Positions 26,561 through 35,607 of a stretch of 64,000 bases of DNA are shown one piece after another. Under the pieces are notes generated by a model, which was given only the letters and a program-made list of their open reading frames with translations, was not told where the DNA came from and made no database searches. The first letter of the stretch is position 1. Each line of letters starts with the position of its first letter. Position numbers and translations under genes: made by a program. Source of the DNA: Arsukibacterium ikkense (GTDB lineage: Bacteria > Pseudomonadota > Gammaproteobacteria > Enterobacterales > Alteromonadaceae). Where the stretch lies: positions 110,942 through 174,941 of the forward strand of contig NZ_LAHO01000011.1 of assembly GCF_000987775.1 (NCBI RefSeq), read 5' to 3'.

Positions 26561-27526
26561 CTAAGAATCTTTGTCTCTGGCATGGCGTACCAAATTAGTC
26601 AACCAGGATCCCCCCGAGCACCAATTGGTAGTGGAAGATTCACTTGATGCGACCGCAACCACATAAGGGCCATCGTTCCAGAACCCAAACATCGGCCCCC
26701 CAGAGTTCCCTGGTGTTAAGTCGGCATTGGTGCTCATCGAACGTGCAGGCCCGAAATCATACCAAGGCTCATCCAGCGCTTTTCGATTTTGAAAGGTTGG
26801 CCGCATGCCACCCGCAATACTACCTGGGTAGCCAATATTCCACCAATAGGGCTCATCATCCCAGGCACTATTGTAGGTTCGCGTCCCCATCCAGCCAAAA
26901 AGATCGCCTATCCGAGATGATGTGACTAAAACCGCATAGTCCTCATCATTTTCAACCCAGGCAACGGTATTCCCTGTCACCTTGGTATAATACCAAACCC
27001 TGCTTATCGCCGTTACTGCCCGCACTGCTCCGGCAGATCGATGAACTTCAACGGTGCCGCCTGAGTTGCCACTCCAGTCAACAACATGGCTGGCTGTTAA
27101 GACATGTCTTGGGCCCACTATCACGCCAGAGCCCGCTCCAGCTGCAGTAATAACCCGACAAATCGTCCCCCATGGATAGCTAATGTCATTATATGTTCTA
27201 CGATCATCCGGATTAAAGACTACAAGGGGATTGACCTCTCTGCCCTGATGAAGTACCCGGGTAGGGAACGGCAATCTGGCTTTGCAGGGTTTTGGGCTTG
27301 CTCCAAACCACTTCGGGATCATTGGTACAGTGGGGTTAACTCTAAATGCCTTCTCCCGCTTTACCTCGATACCATTAAATTTGTAAGGTTCAGGTTCTTC
27401 CAATAACATTGAACGCAGATCTTTAGGTATATCGCCTTTAGGACTTCTATCAAAAAAATCAATAATTTGTGAATAAGACAGAGGCGAACCCTCTTCTTTT
27501 CTGACATCATCTTTTTTTTTAGCCAT
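26561..27526 (-). CDS. Trypsin-like serine protease without signal peptide
   Basis: 321 aa. A highly charged N-terminus (KKKDDVRKEEG) and a proline-rich pro-like region run to about 115, then an S1-type protease domain. The triad is readable: His in VLTASHVVDW (about 151), Asp in ENDEDYAVL (about 197) and Ser in DLTPGNSGGPMFG (about 275). Two cysteines (ICRV, NWCSGG) are far apart. No signal peptide or membrane helix is visible, so either the protein acts in the cytosol or export is non-classical. Flanks are unrelated in orientation, so it looks like an accessory gene. Confidence 0.82.
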   Translation of the reverse strand: MAKKKDDVRKEEGSPLSYSQIIDFFDRSPKGDIPKDLRSMLLEEPEPYKFNGIEVKREKAFRVNPTVPMIPKWFGASPKPCKARLPFPTRVLHQGREVNPLVVFNPDDRRTYNDISYPWGTICRVITAAGAGSGVIVGPRHVLTASHVVDWSGNSGGTVEVHRSAGAVRAVTAISRVWYYTKVTGNTVAWVENDEDYAVLVTSSRIGDLFGWMGTRTYNSAWDDEPYWWNIGYPGSIAGGMRPTFQNRKALDEPWYDFGPARSMSTNADLTPGNSGGPMFGFWNDGPYVVAVASSESSTTNWCSGGSWLTNLVRHARDKDS

Positions 27527-27901
27527 CTCAATTTCTCCATACTTTATCTATGCGAACTTTACTCCTTAAGCCAAATCGCAAAATCAGCAAAAATACCTAT
27601 GCACTTTTCTTTGATTTATTTGGCACTATGTTGTGAAACGAACTGCTGCCAAAGCAAAATAGAAACTCTTCTTTTTCATTTGCCAACACCGCATAAGCGC
27701 TAGTCAAGCTGCTCGATTAAGACTGGCATTAAACTCTAGCGCAAGATTATTTTTCTGGCCACCACACACCATTAACAGTTTTTAATCAATCTTCAGGAGG
27801 AAACGAAAGCAGAAGTATTGAGTGGACCGCCTTATTGGCCATACTGCTGTTTTGGTGTTAAACCTAGTGAGGGATTACTGCTACCACTTTGGGGGTTATC
27901 A
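27527..27901. other. Intergenic leader with an unassigned strong Shine-Dalgarno
   Basis: 375 bases. A near-perfect CAGGAGG lies at 27792-27798, but no ATG follows at normal distance; the first in-frame possibility for the downstream lipoprotein is TTG 27818, twenty bases on. A GC-poor run (27581-27770) precedes it. I see no RNA gene or repeat. Confidence 0.4.
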
Positions 27902-28498
27902 GTGAGATACGCAGTTGGATTACTGATTGTGTTGCTATTACTGCCACTATTTTCAGGCTGTACCGCGCTGATCAGCGTGCCAGAAAAGGTTAGCGAACCC
28001 CGCACGGTGCAGTTGCTTACCCATGGCCGCCACAGCTCGATATTGCTAACTGCCGCTAATCAAACCCGACTGCGCTACGCCTATGGCGACTGGGCCTGGT
28101 ATGTTGACAATGAACAAGGCATCGCCAGTGGTAGCCGGGCCCTGTTTATGCCCAGTAAAGCCGCCTTTGGCCGTCAGCTAATTGCCGCAGCGCAGCCTGG
28201 TGAACAGTTGGAGCGCGCGGTGGGGGTGGGCATTGGCCAGGCTTATTTGTTTCAGGTAGAAGCCGCGCGGGTCGATGCGCTGCTGGCCCAGCTCGAACAG
28301 CAGTTTACTGCCACGCCAGCCACGCCTTTCTACAGTACTGCGCGTAATCTAAACTTTGTACCGCACAGCCACCCTTACAGCCTCAGCCATAACTCCAATC
28401 ATCAGGTGGCCGACTGGCTGCGCGCGCTCGGGCTGGAAATCAGTGGTAACCAAGCATTGGGTTACTGGCGGGTTAAAGAAAATGTTGCGGCAAAGTAA
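27902..28498 (+). CDS. DUF2459-like lipoprotein
   Basis: 198 aa from GTG 27902, which follows GGGG by six bases. It starts with a lipoprotein signal ending in the lipobox LFSGC (Cys20). The body has HGRHSSILL (about 40), YAYGDWAWY (about 60) and a late SNHQVADWLRALGL (about 178), the order of the conserved blocks in DUF2459 (TIGR02117) proteins, although the usual Cys-Asn of the last block is Ser-Asn here. The frame is open upstream to TTG 27818, which would bury the lipobox. Function unknown. Confidence 0.68.
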   Translation: MRYAVGLLIVLLLLPLFSGCTALISVPEKVSEPRTVQLLTHGRHSSILLTAANQTRLRYAYGDWAWYVDNEQGIASGSRALFMPSKAAFGRQLIAAAQPGEQLERAVGVGIGQAYLFQVEAARVDALLAQLEQQFTATPATPFYSTARNLNFVPHSHPYSLSHNSNHQVADWLRALGLEISGNQALGYWRVKENVAAK

Positions 28499-28602
28499 TG
28501 CTGTTATTTAATTAACTACTTATGGTTTAGCGTGAATAATTATTTGGCACTAACCGCAATATTACCTCAACCAGAATAGAGTGTTAGAGCATCAATTGAA
28601 TT

Positions 28603-30909
28603 ATGAGTAGTATAGACAACTCTAACATTGCAACTATTGGCCTTTTTGTTAACATGCAGGTCTTTGTGCGGACACTTAAGCTGATGGCAATGCAGTTACT
28701 GGGCCCATGGCGAATTAATGTAGAAAATTTCTGTCTGGAAGACGATAACAGCAGTCTTGAATTAGAGCGACTGCTGTTTAATTTACTGCGCTATTTTCTG
28801 GCAAACTCACAGCGGGTGATCCCAAGACAAGAGCTGGTTGAACAGGTGTGGCAGCAAGGTTTTGTCGATGACAATGCCATTAACCGGGCTATCTCTGATT
28901 TGCGTAAAGCCTTACAACACCCAGGTTTAACTGAGTCACCATTAAAAACCCACCATCGCAAAGGCTATAGTTTGCAGTGGTCTGAGCAACTTCAGCGAGA
29001 TTTTGCGGCGCAACATATCGCTGCGGTCGTACCACCAACTGCGGGACCTGAGGCAAACACCAGCGAGCCTCCGGCGCTAATTGCAGACACTTCGCCGCAA
29101 TCTGCTAATAAAAAGGTGCTATTCAGGCTTAAACGCAAACGGAATTTGTTTGCCCCTTTACTACTAATCTGCGCCGCTTTGCTATGGCTGTGGCAAGCAG
29201 CGCTGCCAGATGCAGAACCTGTAGTACCTGCAGAAGTTGCGACCAGCGAGCGGGGACAGGCCTCAGTCAGCATTCAACACAAGCTCACCTGGCAAAAAGG
29301 TATCGAATACAACCTGGCACTGAGCAGCAATCAGCAATTACTGGCTTACAATCATACCTTTAACAGCAAGGCAAACAGTTTAAAGGTACGTCCTTATTCT
29401 TCTACTGTGCAGCAAGATCCGGCAGAGATCACCCTATCGCAGGAGGGGTATTCATTGTTTGTACTGGGTTGGCAGCCTGAACAGCAACGTTTATTGGTGC
29501 GGCTCAATAAAGATGATATGTCTTATTGTGCCTACCAGCTTTATGACTTTACTGCATTTCCGCAGTATAAAAGCAGCCCGCTAGACTTAGCGTGCGATCC
29601 TGTTTCCCGGAATGTCGCGCAATTGAATCGTGGTGGCGACCAGCTGTACCGCATTAAACCAGCAACAGAGGCAACAGGTAGCGAACGGCTGGTGATCGAG
29701 CATTTAAAAACCGGTCAAACCGAATTACTGTTACAGCCGCGCAGTAGTGGATCCGGCGCAGGTATCGTCGATTTTGCGTTGTCACCGGATGGTTTTCAAC
29801 TGGCATATCTGCATCTCACCGACCGCGTCAGTGGCTTCGTCTATCTTTATAATTTAGTGAGCGCCGAGCAACAACAGCTGGCCAGTTTTAAACAGTCTGG
29901 CAATTTAATCAACATTAGCTGGAACCAAAGCGGCAGCCATTTGTATGCTGCCAATGGTCCTGAGCTGATTAGCATTAGCGTCGCTGATAAGCAGTTAAAA
30001 AAACGAGCTTTTCCAAAAGGTCATTACTTTGGAAAAGTGCAGTTAACCGGCGAGCGTCAGGCAATAGCTTCAAACTTTAGTGCGCATACTGCCGGTAAAT
30101 TAGGTGGCTGGCATATGGCCGCAGTTAAGGACCTGTTCGTGGCTGAACAAACTGTGTTTAGTGAGTTCAGCCAGGACACCGGCTCAGTTGGCATAGTCCA
30201 AGTTAACCCAAAACAGCCACAGCAACTGGCTTACAGTGCCAATAAAGGCAATGGCTGGCAGCTTTGGTTACGCAATAACGACAAAGATATTCAGCTGACG
30301 ACCATAGCCGATGGTTCAGCGGCGATAAATAATCTGGATTGGTCTGCCGATGGGCGGCAACTGGTTTTTGGGTATCAGGGAAGTGTATGGTTGTACGATC
30401 TGATAGAGCAAAACCTGCGGAAACTGAGCCACGCGCCAGAATTTAACTTTCCGGTATTTGAGCCAGACGGCACCAGCATAGTGGTACAGCGTCATCAAAA
30501 CAACCAGTCTCATTTGTGGCGTATCGACATCGGTAGCGGCCAGCTACAACAACTTAGCCTGCAACAAGCTACCCAGCCACATTTTGATCAAGGCAAACTG
30601 TACTACCGGCAAGAGGGAGCGCTTTACCAATTTGTTGATGGCGCTAGGAACGACATTCAAATTACCGACAAGAGCCTTTATCAGGTGATCCGAATGCACC
30701 AGGGTTGGTTGTATCAGTTTAATCAGGCGACAGGCTGGTTCAGCCGCTATCCGCTGGACCAACCGACGCAGCTGGAACAAGTGTTACATCAGGATTTAAT
30801 CCAAAGCGGTTTACCGATGTTTTTTACCGTTAACCCACATCAACCACAACAGATGTTTGTGTTAAGCATCCGATATCCAGCGGCTGATTTATATCATATT
30901 AAGTGGTAA
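28603..30909 (+). CDS. CadC-like membrane transcription factor with beta-propeller sensor
   Basis: Up to 768 aa. An OmpR/PhoB-type winged helix lies near the N-terminus (RVIPRQELVEQVWQQGFVDDNAINRAISDLRKAL, then HHRKGYSL). A linker and one membrane helix (about 183-200, FAPLLLICAALLWLW) lead to a periplasmic TolB/WD40-like propeller of repeated SxDGxxLAY-type blades (about 230-760). One-component regulators of this form sense periplasmic signals. Starts at 28603, 28654, 28684 or 28690 all keep the HTH, and none has a clear ribosome site, so the N-terminus is unsure. The outer-membrane protein convergent at 30960 is a possible target. Confidence 0.82.
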   Translation: MSSIDNSNIATIGLFVNMQVFVRTLKLMAMQLLGPWRINVENFCLEDDNSSLELERLLFNLLRYFLANSQRVIPRQELVEQVWQQGFVDDNAINRAISDLRKALQHPGLTESPLKTHHRKGYSLQWSEQLQRDFAAQHIAAVVPPTAGPEANTSEPPALIADTSPQSANKKVLFRLKRKRNLFAPLLLICAALLWLWQAALPDAEPVVPAEVATSERGQASVSIQHKLTWQKGIEYNLALSSNQQLLAYNHTFNSKANSLKVRPYSSTVQQDPAEITLSQEGYSLFVLGWQPEQQRLLVRLNKDDMSYCAYQLYDFTAFPQYKSSPLDLACDPVSRNVAQLNRGGDQLYRIKPATEATGSERLVIEHLKTGQTELLLQPRSSGSGAGIVDFALSPDGFQLAYLHLTDRVSGFVYLYNLVSAEQQQLASFKQSGNLINISWNQSGSHLYAANGPELISISVADKQLKKRAFPKGHYFGKVQLTGERQAIASNFSAHTAGKLGGWHMAAVKDLFVAEQTVFSEFSQDTGSVGIVQVNPKQPQQLAYSANKGNGWQLWLRNNDKDIQLTTIADGSAAINNLDWSADGRQLVFGYQGSVWLYDLIEQNLRKLSHAPEFNFPVFEPDGTSIVVQRHQNNQSHLWRIDIGSGQLQQLSLQQATQPHFDQGKLYYRQEGALYQFVDGARNDIQITDKSLYQVIRMHQGWLYQFNQATGWFSRYPLDQPTQLEQVLHQDLIQSGLPMFFTVNPHQPQQMFVLSIRYPAADLYHIKW

Positions 30910-30959
30910 CAACAGTGGGGCGGTCAGCCAGTTCTGAACCCCCTGCTATCAGATTTTGC

Positions 30960-31553
30960 TCAAAAGCTATACCGTACGCCTAGACCAGTGCGCTCTCGTT
31001 TACCGATAGTAGACCATTGCAGGTACATTTCCAGATCATTGCTCAGCGGATAATTTAGTGACGCTTCAGTATATACGCCTTTTTGCTGCTCTGGTGCCGC
31101 ACTACTGGCCCCCATATAACCCAATCTTACCCCTACCTGCAGTTTCTCGCCCCAGTAGTTACGCCCGAAAAATCCAGCGCCATATTGGTTATAACTGTGC
31201 TGCAACGCACCAGCATAATTGGTATGGTTAAAGCGTGTTTCGGCAAACAGCTGCAACTTATCTTGATTAATGAAGCTGTATCGCACTGCCAATTCAGCAC
31301 TTTCGTATTTTAAGTCTGCCAACTGTCCCTCTGCGTATGCTGCACCAGCAGCCAAATCAAACTCAAGCCGCGGCGCAATCAAGCTAAACTGCACCGAGCT
31401 ACCGTTAAAGTTTCTTTGTAACAAGGCGTCATGCTCTTTAAACAGTTGTACATTCGCTGCTTTTGATATTGAGGTGGTGCTATTATTTGCATATGCCTGT
31501 CCCATTACGATGACGGATAACGCGGTTACTAAAACTGATGTGGTCATTTTCAT
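30960..31553 (-). CDS. Small outer-membrane beta-barrel protein
   Basis: 197 aa. The signal peptide is about 1-22 (GQAYA|NN). The rest alternates polar and hydrophobic residues with aromatic girdles (ELAVRYSFINQDKLQLFAETRF, KLQVGVRLGYMG) and ends in YSF, the C-terminal Phe typical of outer-membrane barrels. About eight strands fit the length. No family is recognised with confidence. ATG 31553 and ATG 31547 are both possible. Confidence 0.7.
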   Translation of the reverse strand: MKMTTSVLVTALSVIVMGQAYANNSTTSISKAANVQLFKEHDALLQRNFNGSSVQFSLIAPRLEFDLAAGAAYAEGQLADLKYESAELAVRYSFINQDKLQLFAETRFNHTNYAGALQHSYNQYGAGFFGRNYWGEKLQVGVRLGYMGASSAAPEQQKGVYTEASLNYPLSNDLEMYLQWSTIGKRERTGLGVRYSF

Positions 31554-31743
31554 GCTCTGTCCCTTATTAGTGCTGATTCTAAATTTCCGGCTGCATTTTT
31601 ATTGGCATAACCAGGTTGAACAGCACTTTATGAAAACAGCAGAACCTTGTCGCTTATCTGCAACTTATATAATTACCGGCGGTAAAAGTCACAATTAAAC
31701 TGTTGTTTTTAAAGTGTATTAACAAATATTATTTAAGCCTTAT

Positions 31744-32658
31744 CTAGCAACACCTCAAGCCATACATCAAGCGTAGTTGCGCCAGATAAGATGCCGTTAC
31801 GGGGTAATTTTGGCTACTGCTGCTAAACAGACCCACTGTTGTTGGTAAGTTGCTACCGCCCGGCTGGTATTTAAAAGTGCCAAACAGCTGATCCCAGATA
31901 ATCAGCGCATGGCCATAGTTGCAGTTAGCCTCGGCTGCGTTGGCCGAATGGTGCCAGCGGTGCAGCTCGTTAGTGCTAAACAGGTAATTCAACACGCCAC
32001 TGCGTAAATCAATGTTGGCATGCTGCAGCATCACCACTGGCAGGGTGAGTGCCAGATAGCCCAGTAACAGCTCGGCTGGCACGCCAAGCAGCATTAACGG
32101 CAAGGTACTGAGCATAAACAGCAGTAGATAATTCAGCGGATGAAAGCGAAAGTTATTCAGCGCATACAACCGCTGGCTGCTGTGGTGCATCGCATGCAGC
32201 AGCCACAGCCACTGCTGGCTATGGTGCCAGCGGTGCACCCAGTAGCGGCAGAATTCCAGCATTAAGGTCACCAGCAACAATTGCAGAGCAAACGGCGCCT
32301 GGCCAAGCACTTTACTATACAGGCCTGACAGATCCAGCCATTGGTACAGCGCCACCACCACCAGCGGCGACAGATATTTAAGCAGCGGGTCCAGCAGCGC
32401 CAGCAGCACGGCGGCGCTGAACAGATCGGTGCCGCTGTCGTGCTGGCTTTGGTTCCAGTGGCCGGCAAACGGCAGCCAGCGTTCCAGCAGCATCGCCACT
32501 AGCAGGATGCAGACGGCACTGCCGGACACCAGTAATTCCAGATCCAGCCCCCGTGCCCGGCCGGTAAAAAACAGGCCGAGGCTGGCGGCAACTGCCAGTG
32601 GCAGCAGCAGACGGGCAATCAAGGGTTTAAGCAGCTTGGCAGCGGTATGGTGGGGCAT
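31744..32658 (-). CDS. Fatty acid hydroxylase/sterol desaturase family membrane protein
   Basis: 304 aa with four to five membrane segments. The di-iron histidine clusters are HRWHH (about 142), HAMHHSS (about 158) and HRWHHS (about 236), with NxxxHA (about 250), the pattern of the FA_hydroxylase superfamily. It should hydroxylate or desaturate a lipid or alkyl substrate with oxygen. It lies directly downstream of a MerR gene and behind a promoter of MerR type (32689), so expression is probably induced by that regulator. Confidence 0.87.
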   Translation of the reverse strand: MPHHTAAKLLKPLIARLLLPLAVAASLGLFFTGRARGLDLELLVSGSAVCILLVAMLLERWLPFAGHWNQSQHDSGTDLFSAAVLLALLDPLLKYLSPLVVVALYQWLDLSGLYSKVLGQAPFALQLLLVTLMLEFCRYWVHRWHHSQQWLWLLHAMHHSSQRLYALNNFRFHPLNYLLLFMLSTLPLMLLGVPAELLLGYLALTLPVVMLQHANIDLRSGVLNYLFSTNELHRWHHSANAAEANCNYGHALIIWDQLFGTFKYQPGGSNLPTTVGLFSSSSQNYPVTASYLAQLRLMYGLRCC

Positions 32659-32688
32659 GGCATCATCTCCTTTATCTGATAAGCGCCA

Positions 32689-32719
32689 GCCTAAACCTTG
32701 CCCCTAAGGGACGAGTCAA
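32689..32719 (-). promoter_or_regulatory. MerR-type promoter with 19-bp spacer
   Basis: On the minus strand TTGACT (32714-32719) and TTAGGC (32689-32694) are separated by exactly 19 bases, two more than normal. A dyad centred on CCCTTAGGG lies in the spacer. Overlong spacers with a central dyad are the signature of promoters untwisted by MerR-family activators. It drives the hydroxylase gene. Confidence 0.6.
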
Positions 32720-32732
32720 GTGTGTTTTTAGA

Positions 32733-33110
32733 TCAGGTCAGCGGTGGCGGGCAAGCCGGATTGTCCGCCAGACAGGCGAGGATGGCCGCCTGATGTTGCT
32801 GTAACAACAGACGTTTTTGCTCTAATACGGCAATATCGTCGGCGATATGCTGTAATTTATCGCTGATAAGCTGGTTGACAACCTGCCACGGAATGCCCTG
32901 GTTACTGTGGCTGAGTGCCTGTCTAATGTCACGCAGGCTAAAACCCAGTTGCTGCGATTGTTTAATTAAACGCACCAACGCCAGATCCTGCTGCCGGTAC
33001 ACCCGGTAACTGCCATGACGCGCCGCCGGCGGCAGCAGACCGATCTGCTCATAATGACGAATGGTTTTGGTTGATACACCGCATAGCTGGGCTAATTTAC
33101 CGATATACAT
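32733..33110 (-). CDS. MerR-family transcriptional regulator
   Basis: 125 aa. The winged HTH is at the N-terminus (MYIGKLAQLCGVSTKTIRHYEQIGLLPP). A dimerisation helix (about 75-108) and a C-terminal loop with two cysteines, CLADNPAC (about 112-119), follow. The spacing recalls the metal-binding loop of CueR/ZntR-like proteins but is one residue shorter, so metal sensing is only possible. Its probable target is the promoter at 32689. Confidence 0.88.
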   Translation of the reverse strand: MYIGKLAQLCGVSTKTIRHYEQIGLLPPAARHGSYRVYRQQDLALVRLIKQSQQLGFSLRDIRQALSHSNQGIPWQVVNQLISDKLQHIADDIAVLEQKRLLLQQHQAAILACLADNPACPPPLT

Positions 33111-33130
33111 AGATTCTTACTCTGTTATTG

Positions 33131-34039
33131 CTAAGTGACACTAAACACTTGCTGCCACGGATACTGACATAACTGACGGCAAAACCAGCTTAACGCATTG
33201 CCTTGCTGCTGTTTGTGCCAGGCCAGATATAACTTAGCGCTGTCGCGCGGTATGCTGTGCTGCTTGGCAATCAGCTCGCCACGCGCCAGTTGCTGTTGGA
33301 TCAGGTGGCGTGGTAAAAAACCAACGCCTAAGCCTTGTTGCTGGGCGGCAATTTTTTGCGCCAGATTCGCCACCAGCACTTTTTGCCGGCTGTCGAACAG
33401 GCCGGTCGACAACTTCTGGCTGTCAATGGCAGTGTCGGCGACGATAATGGCCGTTTGCTGTTGTACATCGGCCAGTGTAATGCGCTCGCTGCGCTCGGCC
33501 AGCGGGTGATGCGGCGCCACCGCAAACACAAACTCAATTTCGCCCAGTAGTTGTAACTGATAGGGGCCGCTATGCAGACTGGCAGGCACACCGATGGCAA
33601 TATCCGCCCGGCCGGTATGCAGAGCTTCCCAGCCACCGGCCAGCACCTCCTGACGCAGCTGAATTTGTGTCAGCTTGCCCAGTTGCAAAAATTCGCTGAT
33701 CAGCGCAAACAGCGGCTCGGGCGGCACTATAGAGTCCAGCGCCAGTGTCAGCTGCGCTTCCCAGCCACTGTCCAGTTGCTGCACCGATTTTTGCAGTTGC
33801 TCTGCTGCCTTTAACAGCTCACGCCCTTGCTGCAATAACAGCTGGCCAGCCGGGGTCAGCCGGGCCTTTTGTTTACTGCGATCAAATAAGCTGACGCCAA
33901 GGTTTTGCTCTAACTGCGCCATGGTATAACTGAGTGCCGACGGTACCTTGTATAACGCCTCGGCGGCGGCAGCAAAACTGCCTTTGCGTTCTATGGCATC
34001 CAGCGCCCTTAACGCATCTAAATTAATCAGTTGCTGCAT
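33131..34039 (-). CDS. yhaJ: LysR-family regulator (YhaJ-like)
   Basis: 302 aa. The N-terminal HTH (LDALRALDAIERKGSFAAAAEALYKVPSALSY in sense) is close to E. coli YhaJ, and the substrate-binding domain follows from about 90. YhaJ responds to quinone-like or nitroaromatic breakdown products and activates the DoxX gene yqjF. Here the divergent gene at 34230 is a DoxX protein and the next a pirin (YhaK), the same set as in E. coli. ATG 34039 opens the family N-terminus; the longer frame to 34090 is not needed. Confidence 0.85.
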   Translation of the reverse strand: MQQLINLDALRALDAIERKGSFAAAAEALYKVPSALSYTMAQLEQNLGVSLFDRSKQKARLTPAGQLLLQQGRELLKAAEQLQKSVQQLDSGWEAQLTLALDSIVPPEPLFALISEFLQLGKLTQIQLRQEVLAGGWEALHTGRADIAIGVPASLHSGPYQLQLLGEIEFVFAVAPHHPLAERSERITLADVQQQTAIIVADTAIDSQKLSTGLFDSRQKVLVANLAQKIAAQQQGLGVGFLPRHLIQQQLARGELIAKQHSIPRDSAKLYLAWHKQQQGNALSWFCRQLCQYPWQQVFSVT

Positions 34040-34229
34040 TGGCTGTGTTACCCCATGCCGTTGGCCTGGCTTGCACCCGCCGACATTCAAATTAATTGAA
34101 CTAATAATACAAAAAGCCCCGCTTTTATAGCGTGAAGTATAGCGTTATCTTTAGCACATCGACAGGTTGTTTGTGGTCGAGTGAATAACCAAACTTTACT
34201 TAACCATTAAATATTTTGACAGGTGACAT

Positions 34230-34676
34230 ATGAAAACATTGATAGCAAAATTAACTTCGACAAACGCTGGCTGGTCTGCACTGGCACTACGGATCCCGGT
34301 TGGCATTATCTTCGCTGCACACGGCGCGCAAAAACTGTTTGGCTGGTATGGCGGCTATGGCCTGCAGGGCACCGCAGGTTGGATGGACAGCATTGGCCTG
34401 AGCCCGGGTATACTGATGGCGTTTTTAGCCGGTGCGGCTGAATTTTTTGGTGGCCTGGCGTTAATTATTGGCCTGCTTACCCGGCCGGCGGCTGCGGCAT
34501 TAGCAGTGGCCATGCTGGTAGCGATTTTTGCGGTGCATTTTCAGCATGGTTTGTTTATGAGTAACAACGGTTACGAGTTTGGCTTAGCCCTGCTGGCGGC
34601 CAGTGTGTCTTTGCTGTTTAGCGGCGCAGGCAAGTTGTCTGTTGATGAACGACTTGCCAAAAAACTGAATAGCTAA
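34230..34676 (+). CDS. yqjF: DoxX-family membrane protein (YqjF-like)
   Basis: 148 aa with four membrane segments (about 20-38, 62-82, 86-105 and 120-138). The DoxX motifs are RIPVGIIFAAHGAQKLFGWYGG (about 24-45) and GGLALIIGLLTRPAA (about 75-90). Divergent from yhaJ, with an intergenic region of 190 bases in which YhaJ would bind. The E. coli homologue is induced by quinone and nitroaromatic metabolites. Confidence 0.88.
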   Translation: MKTLIAKLTSTNAGWSALALRIPVGIIFAAHGAQKLFGWYGGYGLQGTAGWMDSIGLSPGILMAFLAGAAEFFGGLALIIGLLTRPAAAALAVAMLVAIFAVHFQHGLFMSNNGYEFGLALLAASVSLLFSGAGKLSVDERLAKKLNS

Positions 34677-34854
34677 TTGCCTTTTATCCCGGCATACCAG
34701 GCAGCCGACACACTGACTTCACCGGCTTCAAGGATCACATCCATGTGCCCCTTCAGCCTGCGCAGCATCCCTGCTGCTGTTACGTCAGCATATCGGCTAC
34801 CTTGCATTTACACCGCAATAAGTAGCGACATTATTTAGTAAAAAGGAGAGCCCG

Positions 34855-35565
34855 ATGATTACATTACGCAAAGCAGATGAACGCGGCAAAGCCGATTTTG
34901 GCTGGTTAAAAAGCCGCCACAGTTTTTCCTTCGGCAGTTATTACGATCCGGGCCATATGGGCTTTTCAGCGCTCAGAGTGATTAATGATGACTGGGTGGC
35001 ACCCGGTGCCGGTTTTGATACTCATGGCCATCGTGATATGGAAATCATTACTCTGGTGTTACAGGGTGCCATAGTGCACAAAGACTCGGCCGGTAACGAA
35101 AAAGTGCTGCCCGCCGGTGAATTTCAGTTAATGAGTGCCGGCAAGGGGGTTTACCACTCCGAATTTAACGCCAGCCAGACTGAACACCTGCGTTTTCTGC
35201 AGATCTGGATCATGCCTGATCAGCAAGGTGGTGCGCCGGGGTATCAGCAGCAGCATTTTGCCAGTAAGCCCGGCTTAACCCTAATTGCCTCAGCTGACGG
35301 CAAACAGAATAGCCTGCGGCTTAAACAGCAGGCCAAATTGTACCGGCTGCAGTTGGCTGCCCCAGAGCAACTGAGCTATCCGCTGGCCGGACGCAAAGTG
35401 TATTTGCATCTGATAAGTGGTGAGCTATCGGTTAGTGACAGCAACGCCGGAGCAACAGCAATGACACAAGTCCAACCGGGCGATGGCCTGCTGGTCAGCG
35501 CGGAAACCGCCCTACAGTTAACTGCCAGTCAGCAAAGCGAAGCACTGCTGTTTGACTTGCCTTAG
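34855..35565 (+). CDS. yhaK: Pirin-family bicupin (YhaK-like)
   Basis: 236 aa. The metal-site motif is GFDTHGHRDMEIITLVLQG (about 52-70), with FQLMSAGKGVYHSEFN (about 95-110) from the N-terminal cupin; the second cupin is degenerate. It may act as a quercetinase or a redox sensor, as proposed for pirins. ATG 34855 has AAAGGAGAG upstream. Grouped with yhaJ and yqjF. Confidence 0.9.
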   Translation: MITLRKADERGKADFGWLKSRHSFSFGSYYDPGHMGFSALRVINDDWVAPGAGFDTHGHRDMEIITLVLQGAIVHKDSAGNEKVLPAGEFQLMSAGKGVYHSEFNASQTEHLRFLQIWIMPDQQGGAPGYQQQHFASKPGLTLIASADGKQNSLRLKQQAKLYRLQLAAPEQLSYPLAGRKVYLHLISGELSVSDSNAGATAMTQVQPGDGLLVSAETALQLTASQQSEALLFDLP

Positions 35566-35607
35566 CCTGCTAACAAAAGTCTGCTAACAAAATAAGACGG
35601 CAACCTC

